Shown piece by piece: positions 1-6,731 of a stretch of 17,439 nucleotides of DNA. Made by a program: the position numbers and the translations under genes. The number at the start of each line of letters is the position of its first letter. The first letter of the stretch is position 1. Source of the DNA: SKKY01 sp964622305 (GTDB taxonomy: Bacteria; Bacillota; Peptococcia; Peptococcales; SKKY01); assembly GCA_964622305.1 (NCBI GenBank), contig CAZUPR010000026.1:1-17439 (forward strand), read 5' to 3'. Under the pieces are notes generated by a model. That model saw only the letters and a list, made by a program, of their open reading frames with translations. It had not been told where the DNA came from and did no database searches.

Positions 1-116
1 AAAGCCAGGGAGTGACCAGCCCCTCCTAAAGTAGCATCTACAAAGGTCTCCCCTGGCTTTGCTTGCATATATTTTATTGATTCATCTAATAGAACTGACT
101 TGTGCTGAAAGGTCAT
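1..116 (-). CDS. rsmH: 16S rRNA (cytosine(1402)-N4)-methyltransferase RsmH, N-terminal fragment
   Basis: This is the first 38 codons of RsmH (formerly MraW), cut by the left edge of the window. RsmH transfers a methyl group from S-adenosylmethionine to N4 of C1402 in 16S rRNA. The fragment begins MTFQHKSVLLDESI, the usual RsmH opening, and then shows the SAM-binding motif I as FVDATLGGAGHS. The ATG at 116 lies 14 nt after the mraZ stop codon. A GGTGAT just upstream serves as ribosome binding site, which supports this start. The order mraZ-rsmH is the conserved head of the dcw cluster, so ftsL and penicillin-binding protein genes are expected off the left edge. The identification rests on motif and position, and both agree. 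Confidence 0.95.
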   Translation of the reverse strand, partial: MTFQHKSVLLDESIKYMQAKPGETFVDATLGGAGHSLA

Positions 117-130
117 TTGATCACCGTCAC

Positions 131-568
131 CTAAAAGTTTATTTCAAAATCCATCATTTTCTCAGCAAGCTCTTCATATTCTCCCTGAGATTCCATATTA
201 TAATTTTCCCAGGTTTCTTTATCCCAAATTTCCATTCTTGATGAAACGCCAATGATAACAACATCTTTTTCTAATTTGCCATGACTTCTCAAATTATTTG
301 GAATTAAAATTCTTCCTTGTTTATCAAACTCAACCTCAGTAGCACCAGAGAAGAAAAACCTGGAAAAATTACGGGCATCCTTGTTCGTAAATGGGAGTTT
401 TTTTAATTTATCTTCAAGAATCTTCCATTCATCTTCCGGGTAAACAAAGAGACAAGAATCCAGACCCTTGGTTACAACAAAACGTTCACCCAATTGGGCC
501 CTGACCTTTGAAGGCATCATAATTCTTCCTTTTTGATCGATGCTGTGTTGATATTCACCCATAAACAT
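131..568 (-). CDS. mraZ: Transcriptional regulator MraZ
   Basis: MraZ is a DNA-binding protein of the AbrB/SpoVT fold that forms ring-shaped oligomers and controls the dcw operon that it heads. The 145-residue product has the two expected tandem half-domains, each marked by a DxKGR-like signature: DQKGR at residues 11-15 and DKQGR at 82-86, each followed by a hydrophobic-Pro stretch. The length is normal for the family. The start MFMGEYQHSID matches typical Bacillota MraZ openings, and a GGTGA sits 9 nt before the ATG. That ribosome binding site overlaps the nearest of a series of repeated boxes upstream (581-639). A MraZ ring bound there would therefore cover both the promoter region and the start of the message. 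rsmH follows after 14 nt. Repression of its own operon is established for family members; for this one it is inferred. Confidence 0.96.
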   Translation of the reverse strand: MFMGEYQHSIDQKGRIMMPSKVRAQLGERFVVTKGLDSCLFVYPEDEWKILEDKLKKLPFTNKDARNFSRFFFSGATEVEFDKQGRILIPNNLRSHGKLEKDVVIIGVSSRMEIWDKETWENYNMESQGEYEELAEKMMDFEINF

Positions 569-580
569 TTAAAAATTCAC

Positions 581-639
581 CCACTTTGTACCACTTTTAC
601 CCAATTTTTACTACTTTGCCTATATATTACCACTTTTAC
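581..639 (-). promoter_or_regulatory. Putative MraZ operator: five AAAGTGG-like boxes in 10-bp phase
   Basis: Read on the minus strand, this stretch holds AAAGTGGTAA (639-630), AAAGTAGTAA (619-610, after a 10-nt AT-rich gap), AAATTGGGTA (609-600), AAAGTGGTAC (599-590) and AAAGTGGGTG (589-580). The last four follow one another with an exact 10-bp period, about one helical turn, and the first fits the same phase within one base. MraZ of other bacteria is known to bind short direct repeats of this kind (AAAGTG-type in Mollicutes, TGGG-type in enterobacteria) ahead of its own gene. The gap holds TATATA, a possible -10 element, so promoter and operator probably overlap. No convincing -35 was found. 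The box nearest the gene includes the mraZ ribosome binding site. Confidence 0.82.
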
Positions 640-665
640 GGGTGAATAATTCATAATTTATTAAT

Positions 666-696
666 AAATAAAAACAACGGGACCTAGGTCCCGTTG
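666..696 (-). terminator. Rho-independent terminator after the primosome/peptidase operon
   Basis: Positions 675-696 are a perfect palindrome, with arms CAACGGGACCT and AGGTCCCGTTG. As RNA it folds into a 9-bp stem with a CTAG loop. On the minus strand it is followed at once by TTTTTATTT. It lies 24 nt after the stop codon at 721 and before the mraZ operator, so it separates the operon ending at 721 from the dcw cluster. A T-run is also present on the plus strand (702-707), so it could work both ways, but no plus-strand gene ends here. Confidence 0.88.
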
Positions 697-720
697 CATG
701 ATTTTTTCTTCTTGTTTTTT

Positions 721-1191
721 TTATAAAAACTTAAATATTCCAGCTGCTGCCAGAGTAACCACGACTCCAGCCATTAACATTCCTAAACTTAAAGCCAAGA
801 AAGAATCTCTTCTTTTCATCCCTAAAAGTATAGCTATAGCAGCCCCTGTATAGATCCCTGATCCGGGTAGAGGAATTGCCACAAAGATAAAAAGTCCATA
901 CTTGCCATATTTTTCTACTATGCTTTTATTTTTGTGAGTCTTATTATTTACAAAGTCATAAAACCATTTAGTTAAGGGGAACCTGCTTAAAAGCTCCATT
1001 ATCTTTTCAAAAAGAAAAAGCATGGGGATAATGGGCACAAAATTACCCAGTGTTCCCAGAAAAAATGTTTCCTGCCAGGGAAGCCCACTCAAAATCCCAT
1101 AGGGAATTGATAGCCTCAACTCAAAAAAAGGTAACATTGAAATTAGAAAAACATAAGCCTCAGCAGGTAAAAATTTCAGTGCATCCAGCAT
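721..1191 (-). CDS. Small multi-drug export family membrane protein (COG2426)
   Basis: This 156-residue integral membrane protein belongs to the family named 'putative small multi-drug export protein' (PF06695/COG2426). The family is recognised here from the ELRLSIPYGI segment near residues 24-33, the GNFVPIIPML stretch around 48-58, and IPLPGSGIYTGAAIA around 106-120. Three to five hydrophobic segments are visible (about 10-27, 41-62, 97-118 and 128-154). The true substrate is not known, and the drug-export name is not strongly backed by experiment for most members. The ATG at 1191 overlaps the TGA of the upstream peptidase gene by one base (TGATG), which suggests translational coupling; a TTG one codon earlier is the alternative. 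It is the last gene of its operon, with the terminator at 666-696 directly after it. Confidence 0.82.
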   Translation of the reverse strand: MLDALKFLPAEAYVFLISMLPFFELRLSIPYGILSGLPWQETFFLGTLGNFVPIIPMLFLFEKIMELLSRFPLTKWFYDFVNNKTHKNKSIVEKYGKYGLFIFVAIPLPGSGIYTGAAIAILLGMKRRDSFLALSLGMLMAGVVVTLAAAGIFKFL

Positions 1192-2174
1192 CAATAAACC
1201 TGCCCTTTCAAATTATAAATATAGATAACCAAATTTTGTGTTAATTTTCTTACATTTTCCAAATCAACATTATAGCGATTATCTTTAATTGTTTTACTAC
1301 CAGCTTCCCAGTTACTGGATCGGATACTTATGGCTGGAATATTTTCCATTCCAAAATAATAGTGGTCGCTTTTTGTATGATCTCCTGATTCATATTTGAG
1401 ATCTATGTTCCTCCACTCCGTTATAGGAAGACTTCTTTCTACTGAGATATCGTTTTCCTGCCAGATGAGAAAGTCCCTGCTGCTAAAAGAACCAATGGTG
1501 TCAAGATTGATTACAAGATAAATATTGTTTTTTTCGCTCTCAACTAATGAATCTACATAGGCTTTAGAGCCCAGGTAATTTATTTCATGACCAGACCAAA
1601 AGGCAAAGACCAGGTTATAGTCCATAATGGCAAAATTATCTTTAAAAATCCTTGCCATTTCCATAACCGAGCTCACGCCAGAAGCATTATCATTCCCGCC
1701 TGGGTAAATATTTTTTTTGCCTCTTTCTTCCCTGCCAAGATGATCATAACTGGCCGACAGGATTATATACTTATTAATATCCGGTTTCTTTAATATACCT
1801 AATACATTTTCACCTTTAACACCACTTATTGGATCTATAAAAGTCTGAAAATAACTATCTTCAAAATATGAGGGGATCCCTAATTCTTTCAAAAAACTTG
1901 CCAGGTATAAGGAAGCCTCTGCCTCACCGCTGGTCCCTACTTTTCTTCCCTCGTATTTCTCTGAGGTCAACTCATCTATGTAGTCCTTAATATTTGTCTT
2001 GTCCACCTTTAGTTTGGAAGAAAAATCAACATACTGCTTTTGCCATTTGAGATCTTCTTTAGACATTTTTGCATTTTGCTTTTGGCAAGCAGGAAAAATC
2101 AAAAGGGCAAGAAAGCTTATTAAAAGAATAAGATAGATTTTTCTTTTTTTAAAAGAGTTTATTCCTTTCTTCAA
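1191..2174 (-). CDS. M28-type zinc peptidase, lipoprotein, with unusual active site
   Basis: The product resembles M28 aminopeptidases, which use two zinc ions to remove N-terminal residues from peptides. From the TTG at 2174 it has 327 residues. It has a basic N-terminus, a hydrophobic stretch and a lipobox-like FPAC with Cys30, so it is probably anchored outside the membrane. The expected zinc ligands are in order: His145 (SYDHLG), Asp162 (GGNDNASG), Glu197, Asp225 (NLDTIG) and His271 (KSDH). The family motif normally reads Glu-Glu before LGLxGS, the first being the catalytic base. Here it reads WSGHEINYLGS, so His196 stands in that place. The TTG start is chosen because GGAGG lies 10 nt upstream; a GTG at 2183 touches that site too closely. 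The gene starts just inside the spacing after dnaI and ends overlapping the COG2426 gene. Activity and substrate cannot be read from the sequence. Confidence 0.85.
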   Translation of the reverse strand: MKKGINSFKKRKIYLILLISFLALLIFPACQKQNAKMSKEDLKWQKQYVDFSSKLKVDKTNIKDYIDELTSEKYEGRKVGTSGEAEASLYLASFLKELGIPSYFEDSYFQTFIDPISGVKGENVLGILKKPDINKYIILSASYDHLGREERGKKNIYPGGNDNASGVSSVMEMARIFKDNFAIMDYNLVFAFWSGHEINYLGSKAYVDSLVESEKNNIYLVINLDTIGSFSSRDFLIWQENDISVERSLPITEWRNIDLKYESGDHTKSDHYYFGMENIPAISIRSSNWEAGSKTIKDNRYNVDLENVRKLTQNLVIYIYNLKGQVY

Positions 2175-2179
2175 AAGAA

Positions 2180-3109
2180 TCACTCCTCCCTTTCTTCCCT
2201 TTTCTGCAAAATCCTAATACTTTCTTCTGTTTTAAGCTCATAGATATCAAAGTTTTCTATTATTCTATCTGTAATTCTTGGGCCATAATATTTTTGCAGC
2301 TCTTCTAAATCTAAATTACTGTTGATGATTATGGCCTTGTTCATATTGGCCCTTTCTTCCAGAATTATCCTTATCTGGTTAAGGGCAAAGGCTGAATTTT
2401 TCTCAGTTCCCAAATCATCTATTACCAAAAGATCTGCATCTCTTAATATATCCAACTGCTCTTTATTAGCCTTGTCTTCATATTTAAGCTCAATAATAAT
2501 TTCCAGCAAATCATCAATCCTCTTATATATTACAGAATGATTGTATTTTAAAAGCTGGTTGGCTATAGCCAAAGATAAGTGGGTTTTACCAGTTCCAACC
2601 TTACCAAAAAGGTAAAGGTTATTTTGCCTCTGTCCACTATGAACTTTATCAATAAATTCAAGAGCTCTCTGAACTTTTTTCTGCATGGAATGTTGGTCTG
2701 TATAGTATCTGAGATCATAATTCTCAAAGGTTTTTTCCAGCATTTGTCCGGTAAGTCCGCTTCTTTCCAGCAAAATATTATTTCTCTCCTGACTATAGCA
2801 GCTGCAGAGAAGTCCTGGCTCCAGATAACCTCGGTCAGAGCATTTTTTGCAATCCCAGTCTGGTTCAAAATCATCATAAGTAAGACCTTCAGCCTCCATG
2901 ATAAGCTCTTTTTCCCTGATTAAATCCATTACCTTTTTATCAATTTCATCAGATAACTTTTTATTGGCCAATGCCTCTAAAATTCTTTTTAAAGAAAGAT
3001 TTTTTATTTCTTCCTCTATCTCTGAAAGCCTGGGTATCCTCTTGTGAATTAACTCTATCTTCTCTTCAGCTTCAGCGATCTTTTTTCTTCTTAGCTCTTC
3101 TCTGTCCAT
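2180..3109 (-). CDS. dnaI: Primosomal helicase loader, DnaI/DnaC-like ATPase
   Basis: This AAA+ ATPase would load the replicative DnaB-type helicase onto DNA at origins and restarted forks. The 309 residues are arranged as in DnaI. There is a charged helical N-terminus (1-75), then a zinc-binding-like cluster with Cys87, Cys90, Cys102 and Cys104, then the ATPase module. That module has Walker A GKVGTGKT at 169-176, Walker B LLVIDD at 227-232, a sensor-1 region INSN at 262-265 and an Arg-finger candidate in ITDRI near 282. In DnaI of Bacillus the N-terminal zinc region contacts the helicase. The ATG at 3109 follows an AGGAG that overlaps the stop codon of the DnaD-like gene. The neighbour DnaD-like gene supports a primosome role. 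DnaC-type phage loaders are related, but the zinc cluster and context favour DnaI. Confidence 0.93.
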   Translation of the reverse strand: MDREELRRKKIAEAEEKIELIHKRIPRLSEIEEEIKNLSLKRILEALANKKLSDEIDKKVMDLIREKELIMEAEGLTYDDFEPDWDCKKCSDRGYLEPGLLCSCYSQERNNILLERSGLTGQMLEKTFENYDLRYYTDQHSMQKKVQRALEFIDKVHSGQRQNNLYLFGKVGTGKTHLSLAIANQLLKYNHSVIYKRIDDLLEIIIELKYEDKANKEQLDILRDADLLVIDDLGTEKNSAFALNQIRIILEERANMNKAIIINSNLDLEELQKYYGPRITDRIIENFDIYELKTEESIRILQKREEREE

Positions 3110-3117
3110 CTTATCTC

Positions 3118-4032
3118 CTATTCAATAAAGCTATTTAAATCCCTTACTTCTGAACCAGTGACCTTGGTTTTTTTATCCCCAGGCCTTAGCTTGTTTTTTG
3201 TAAATTCTTCTTCTCTTTTAATAAAATCTTCCTTGTTTTTTACAGAATCCTTAAACCAGTTTTCTAAAATTACATCCAAATATTTAAAAGAAGGATCCTT
3301 GGCTGACAGGGTCTGATCGACTGCAAAGAGCACCATCTCATGGGAAAACTTCCATAAATTAGTCCATTTAAGATAGGCTTCTTTTTCCACCTCTGAATAA
3401 GTTCTCCTGTGGCCCAGCCTTTTTTTAACCTCAGCAATTTTGTAATCCAATCTGTCTGCATTTTCATGGAATTCATTTAAGGAGTCCAGGTCCGAAACAT
3501 TATTGCCAAAAGCCATCTTACAGTAAAACTTAAAAGGATACTGCCTTTTGAAATTTTTATGATAATTTATAAACATCTGGGCAACTAAAGGATAGTCCCA
3601 AAGATAATTTTGCACAACTTCCTGTATTTCCATTTTTTCTCTTACTGTAAGGAAGATAGCCAATTCTTGCTCTATTCTTTTTATTGCATCAGCATAAGTG
3701 GCCTGACTGACAGGAGCTTCATCTTCTATAAGCTCTGCCTTTTCATTAAGTCCAAGTTTTTTTTCAATCATTTGAAACATAGGTGAAAAGCTAATCTGCC
3801 AGGCTTCTCCTGATTCTTGTAAATCTATCAAAGACTTTCTCTTAAGAGCTCTTGCGGCAGTCATGGAATACTTATCATCTTTTTCAATAAGGCAATCACA
3901 ATACATGATGTAGCTAATTTGCCCCAGATCTTTAAAATCCAAGCCTAATGTTTCGCTCAAACCAATGAGCTTCTTAGGCAGGCTAACTGACCCGCCTTCA
4001 AAAAACCAGGCAGCTAAATCATTTTTAATCAT
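3118..4032 (-). CDS. DnaD-domain primosome protein (DnaB/DnaD-like replication initiation)
   Basis: The 304-residue product appears to be a DnaD/DnaB-type primosome component, which in Bacillota remodels DNA and recruits the helicase-loader complex. The clearest part is the C-terminal DnaD domain, about residues 205-270, with its end motif YLDVILENWF. The N-terminal part (about 1-100) is compatible with a winged-helix domain, and the middle (about 110-190) with a further DnaD-like helical unit. The C-terminus is basic and charged. The ATG at 4032 overlaps the end of the upstream NTPase-Asp23 gene; a TTG at 4044 is possible but lies too close to the only purine-rich stretch. It stands directly before dnaI, as expected for a functional pair (dnaB-dnaI in Bacillus subtilis). 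Whether it is the counterpart of B. subtilis DnaB or DnaD is not decided here. Confidence 0.82.
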   Translation of the reverse strand: MIKNDLAAWFFEGGSVSLPKKLIGLSETLGLDFKDLGQISYIMYCDCLIEKDDKYSMTAARALKRKSLIDLQESGEAWQISFSPMFQMIEKKLGLNEKAELIEDEAPVSQATYADAIKRIEQELAIFLTVREKMEIQEVVQNYLWDYPLVAQMFINYHKNFKRQYPFKFYCKMAFGNNVSDLDSLNEFHENADRLDYKIAEVKKRLGHRRTYSEVEKEAYLKWTNLWKFSHEMVLFAVDQTLSAKDPSFKYLDVILENWFKDSVKNKEDFIKREEEFTKNKLRPGDKKTKVTGSEVRDLNSFIE

Positions 4033-4843
4033 TTGAATAATCAATCCCTTTAATATCTATTTTTAAGGTCCTCACATGAAGTCCTGTCGTGTCATTAATA
4101 AACTTTTCCAGATTATTACGGAAATTGTATAATTCCTGAGGAAGTGAATCCTTTACCCTGACCCTTAACTCTGTGTGAATATCTACACCCTCATCTTTAA
4201 TAGAGACAAGACTCCGTAAAATTTTGGTCAAGGCCGGATAGTTTTTTCTCTCTTCTTTTACAAGCTGGTGGATTACATTTTCCGAAATAACCAGTTTGCC
4301 TATATTGGAAAAATGAGGTCTGACAATGGTTTTCTCAATTGTTTTGTCCTTCCTTTTTAACCTGCTCCAAAAAGGATTTAGCCAATAAAATGGAAAATCC
4401 TTTTGAACTTCTATTTCAGGCAGAGGAATTACATGCTGGCCAAACTCGTGGCGCATCTTTTTTGCCTCATTAATTTCTTCCTCAGTAGATATGTCCCTGA
4501 TATAAATTATTTTTTCTGGCTGGGGCAAGTCCAGGGCATCACAGATTTTTATTATCATCCTTGATGATGTGCCCAAAATCAGAATCTTATCTGGTTTCTT
4601 GCGCTTAAGAGCAGCCTTTACCTCATTGCGATGGTCCTCTTTGAAAAAAATAGCCCTCTTAACAGCCATAACTTGAGTTTTTTCTCTCTTGGCTGATGAG
4701 CCTGCAATCTTTTTAGTATCATTAATCAAAAGGCCATCATCAATTATATAATCTATTTCATACTCAGAGGCAATTTCCGCAGCCCGGTGGCTTTTGCCGG
4801 AACCACTCTCACCAACTAAAGCAAAAACTCTCAATCTCTTCAT
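4025..4843 (-). CDS. P-loop NTPase fused to an Asp23/Gls24 domain
   Basis: The 272-residue product joins two parts. Residues 1 to about 175 form a nucleotide-binding unit: a beta strand MKRLRVFALV leads into Walker A GESGSGKS at 11-18. Hydrophobic strands follow at IDYIIDDGLLI (30-40), KILILGTSS (86-94) and KIIYIRDIS (111-119), as in small kinase-like P-loop folds. Residues about 178-267 match the Asp23/Gls24 family: GKLVISENVI at the start, VDIHTELRVRV in the middle, and TTGLHVRTLKIDIKGI at the end. Asp23-type proteins are linked to envelope stress and cell-surface association in Gram-positive bacteria. The gene begins the operon that continues with the DnaD-like gene (8-nt overlap) and dnaI. 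No known function was recognised for the fusion; a role in replication or envelope signalling is only inferred from the neighbours. Confidence 0.78.
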   Translation of the reverse strand: MKRLRVFALVGESGSGKSHRAAEIASEYEIDYIIDDGLLINDTKKIAGSSAKREKTQVMAVKRAIFFKEDHRNEVKAALKRKKPDKILILGTSSRMIIKICDALDLPQPEKIIYIRDISTEEEINEAKKMRHEFGQHVIPLPEIEVQKDFPFYWLNPFWSRLKRKDKTIEKTIVRPHFSNIGKLVISENVIHQLVKEERKNYPALTKILRSLVSIKDEGVDIHTELRVRVKDSLPQELYNFRNNLEKFINDTTGLHVRTLKIDIKGIDYSND

Positions 4844-4913
4844 TCCAATCCAAAGAAAGATAATGTTATAATATCTAGCATACTATCTTAGTATTATACC
4901 AAGGAGGATGAAA
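4844..4913. promoter_or_regulatory. Divergent promoter region with face-to-face -10 boxes and a dyad
   Basis: This short AT-rich region separates the minus-strand NTPase-Asp23 operon from the plus-strand M42 gene. It holds TATAAT on the plus strand (4867-4872) and TATAAT on the minus strand (4898-4893), placed as mirror images. Between them is an inverted repeat, ATACTA-tct-TAGTAT (4880-4894). A weak minus-strand -35 candidate, TTTCCA (4920-4915), lies 16 nt from its -10; the plus-strand -35 is not clear. AAGGAGG at 4901-4907 is the ribosome binding site of the M42 gene. The dyad could be an operator controlling both directions, but this is inference. Confidence 0.5.
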
Positions 4914-5990
4914 ATGGAAAAGCAAATTAAAGTTATTGAGGAATTAAGCCTCTTAAATGCTCCCTCAGGTTTTGAGGAAGATATCAGGGAATATCTTAAA
5001 AATAAAATGGAAAAACTGGGTCAGATTAGTTATGACCACTTGGGCTCTATCATTTGTCAAAAAAAAGGATTGGAAGATGGCCCCAAAATAATACTCCCCG
5101 GACATATGGATGAAATAGGCTTTCTTGTCAAACATATAACCAAAGAAGGCTTTATAAAATTTATTCCTCTGGGTGGCTGGTGGGACCAGGTTCTTTTATC
5201 TCAAAAGGTAATTATTAAAACAAAAAAAGGCGACCTCTCCGGGGTTATTGGTTCTACTCCTCCCCACGTTCTGGAAGCCAAAGACCGGGAAACGATGGTC
5301 CGCTTGAAAGATATGTTTATTGATATAGGAGCTCAAAACCAGGAAGAAGCCCAGGAGATATACGGGGTAAGCCCTGGCGACCCCATTGTTCCTTATTCTG
5401 AATTTACACAGCTGGCCAATCCTGATTATTACATGGGTAAAGCCCTGGACAACCGTCTGGGAACAGCTCTTATGCTTGAAATATTAGAAGATTTTCAAGA
5501 CCAGGATCACCCAAATATCATTTATGGTGTTGGAACTGTCCAGGAAGAAGTGGGCCTGCGTGGAGCTCAAACCGCTGCTAATTTTATTAAACCGGATATT
5601 AATTTTACTCTGGATGTGGCCATAGCTGGAGATACTCCGGGCCTTGAAGGGCATTATCTCAATGCAGATTTAGGTAAAGGTCCTGTTTTACTTTTAGCTG
5701 ATGCCTCCCTCATTCCCCACCGAAAATTAAAGGACTTTGTACTTGAAACAGCTAAAGAAGCCGGTATTCCTTTACAGTTGTCAACAATGACTGGGGGTGG
5801 CACAGACGCTGGCTCTATACATTTGGCGCAAATTGGTGTGCCTTCAATATCATTTGGCATTCCTACCAGATATATCCACAGTCATAATTCAGTTTTTAAT
5901 ATAAATGATTATAAAAATCTCAAACTTTTAATCAGCCTGCTCATAAAAAAACTGGACCAAAAAAAAGTAGACCAGATTAAGGAGTTTTAA
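4914..5990 (+). CDS. M42 family zinc aminopeptidase (FrvX/YsdC type)
   Basis: M42 peptidases are cytoplasmic aminopeptidases with two metal ions that form large shell-like assemblies and trim peptides. They are sometimes misnamed endoglucanase or cellulase M. The 358-residue product has the full set of active-site residues: His64 and Asp66 in PGHMDEIGFL, bridging Asp179 in ALDNRLG, Glu211 (catalytic) and Glu212 (metal) in VQEEVGLRGA, Asp234 in LDVAIAGDTPG, and His322 in TRYIHSHN. The length is typical. The ATG at 4914 is preferred over the ATG at 4908 because AAGGAGG at 4901-4907 touches the first one but lies 6 nt from the second. The next gene starts directly after the stop codon, so the two are probably one transcript. 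Metal type and peptide preference are not visible. Confidence 0.93.
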   Translation: MEKQIKVIEELSLLNAPSGFEEDIREYLKNKMEKLGQISYDHLGSIICQKKGLEDGPKIILPGHMDEIGFLVKHITKEGFIKFIPLGGWWDQVLLSQKVIIKTKKGDLSGVIGSTPPHVLEAKDRETMVRLKDMFIDIGAQNQEEAQEIYGVSPGDPIVPYSEFTQLANPDYYMGKALDNRLGTALMLEILEDFQDQDHPNIIYGVGTVQEEVGLRGAQTAANFIKPDINFTLDVAIAGDTPGLEGHYLNADLGKGPVLLLADASLIPHRKLKDFVLETAKEAGIPLQLSTMTGGGTDAGSIHLAQIGVPSISFGIPTRYIHSHNSVFNINDYKNLKLLISLLIKKLDQKKVDQIKEF

Positions 5991-6731
5991 ATGCTTAATT
6001 TTATCCTTTCAGCTTTACTGGCTTTTTCTCTTTCAACAGTTGAACTGCCAGATATTGAGCCAGCTGATAATGTTAGTGTTCTCATGTATCACGAAATTGG
6101 CGAGCCCGATGGTCCCTGGAGCAACCTTTATGTTTCAGAGGAGAATCTCATCAAACAACTGGACTGGATTCTGGAGGAAGGCTATAAGACTGTCACCATG
6201 GCTGATTTAGAAAAAAACAGGGCTGGGAAAAAATTTCTCCCCGACAAGGTCTTGGTTTTGACCTTCGATGACGGTTATGCCAGCATGTACGATTTTGTTT
6301 TTCCGGCTCTTAAAGAAAGAAATATGAAGGCTGTCTTCTATCTCTACCCAGACAAGTTTGGCGGCTGGAATTCTTTAAGTCCCTCACAAATAAAGGAAAT
6401 GGCCCAGGCTGGCATGGAGATAGGCTCTCACAGTAAAAGTCATTCTGATATGACCCAAATTACAAAGGAAAAACTTAAATTTGAGCTTGTAGAATCAAAG
6501 AAAACTCTAGAAGAAATAACCGGCCTTAGCCTGGGAAGTTTTTGTTATCCTTCCGGCCGTTTTAATGACCAGGTTATAGGAGAGCTTATAGATGCCGGCT
6601 ACACCAATGCTGTAACCACCCAGTATGGAAAATATTCTTTGGAAGAGAGTGTTTATAAAATAAAAAGAGTCCGTATAAATTATACAGACTCTTTGCAAAG
6701 CTTTATTAATAAAATTCTGAGCAGGAAATAG
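5991..6731 (+). CDS. Exported NodB-type polysaccharide deacetylase
   Basis: This 246-residue carbohydrate esterase family 4 protein would remove acetyl groups from N-acetylated sugars, most likely in peptidoglycan or a surface polymer. The motifs are LTFDDGY with Asp93/Asp94 (catalytic base and metal ligand), SHSKSHSDMT with metal ligands His147 and His151, and CYPSGR at 185-190. An early YHEI (33-36) is also typical of the group. The N-terminal 20 residues are hydrophobic (LSALLAFSLS) and suggest a signal peptide or anchor, although the usual positive charge is missing. The ATG at 5991 comes straight after the M42 stop codon, with AAGGAG 5 nt before it. The last 26 bp overlap the end of the opposing FIST-GGDEF gene. 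The substrate is unknown. Confidence 0.88.
   Translation: MLNFILSALLAFSLSTVELPDIEPADNVSVLMYHEIGEPDGPWSNLYVSEENLIKQLDWILEEGYKTVTMADLEKNRAGKKFLPDKVLVLTFDDGYASMYDFVFPALKERNMKAVFYLYPDKFGGWNSLSPSQIKEMAQAGMEIGSHSKSHSDMTQITKEKLKFELVESKKTLEEITGLSLGSFCYPSGRFNDQVIGELIDAGYTNAVTTQYGKYSLEESVYKIKRVRINYTDSLQSFINKILSRK
6651..6694 (-). terminator. Probable terminator of the FIST-GGDEF gene, inside the deacetylase coding sequence
   Basis: An imperfect inverted repeat has outer arms 6664-6671 (AAAGAGTC) and 6687-6694 (GACTCTTT), one C/A mismatch, inner arms GTATA and TATAC, and a 3-nt loop. Read on the minus strand it is followed by TTATTTTATAA. It begins 11 nt after the stop codon of the minus-strand gene at 6706. 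The same bases code for about ten residues near the C-terminus of the plus-strand deacetylase. The stem is long (8+5 bp) but rather AT-rich, so strength is uncertain. Confidence 0.6.

Noticed and set aside
580..639. Short CRISPR-like repeat array
   Set aside because: Units are only 10 bp with no spacers, and lie exactly where MraZ boxes are expected.
2563..2923. Open frames of about 100 codons on both strands within dnaI
   Set aside because: They overlap the clearly conserved ATPase frame, have unlikely amino-acid composition and no start signals.
4914..5990. Endoglucanase/cellulase M
   Set aside because: This old family label does not fit: the two-metal aminopeptidase residues of M42 are all present and there is no glycosidase motif.
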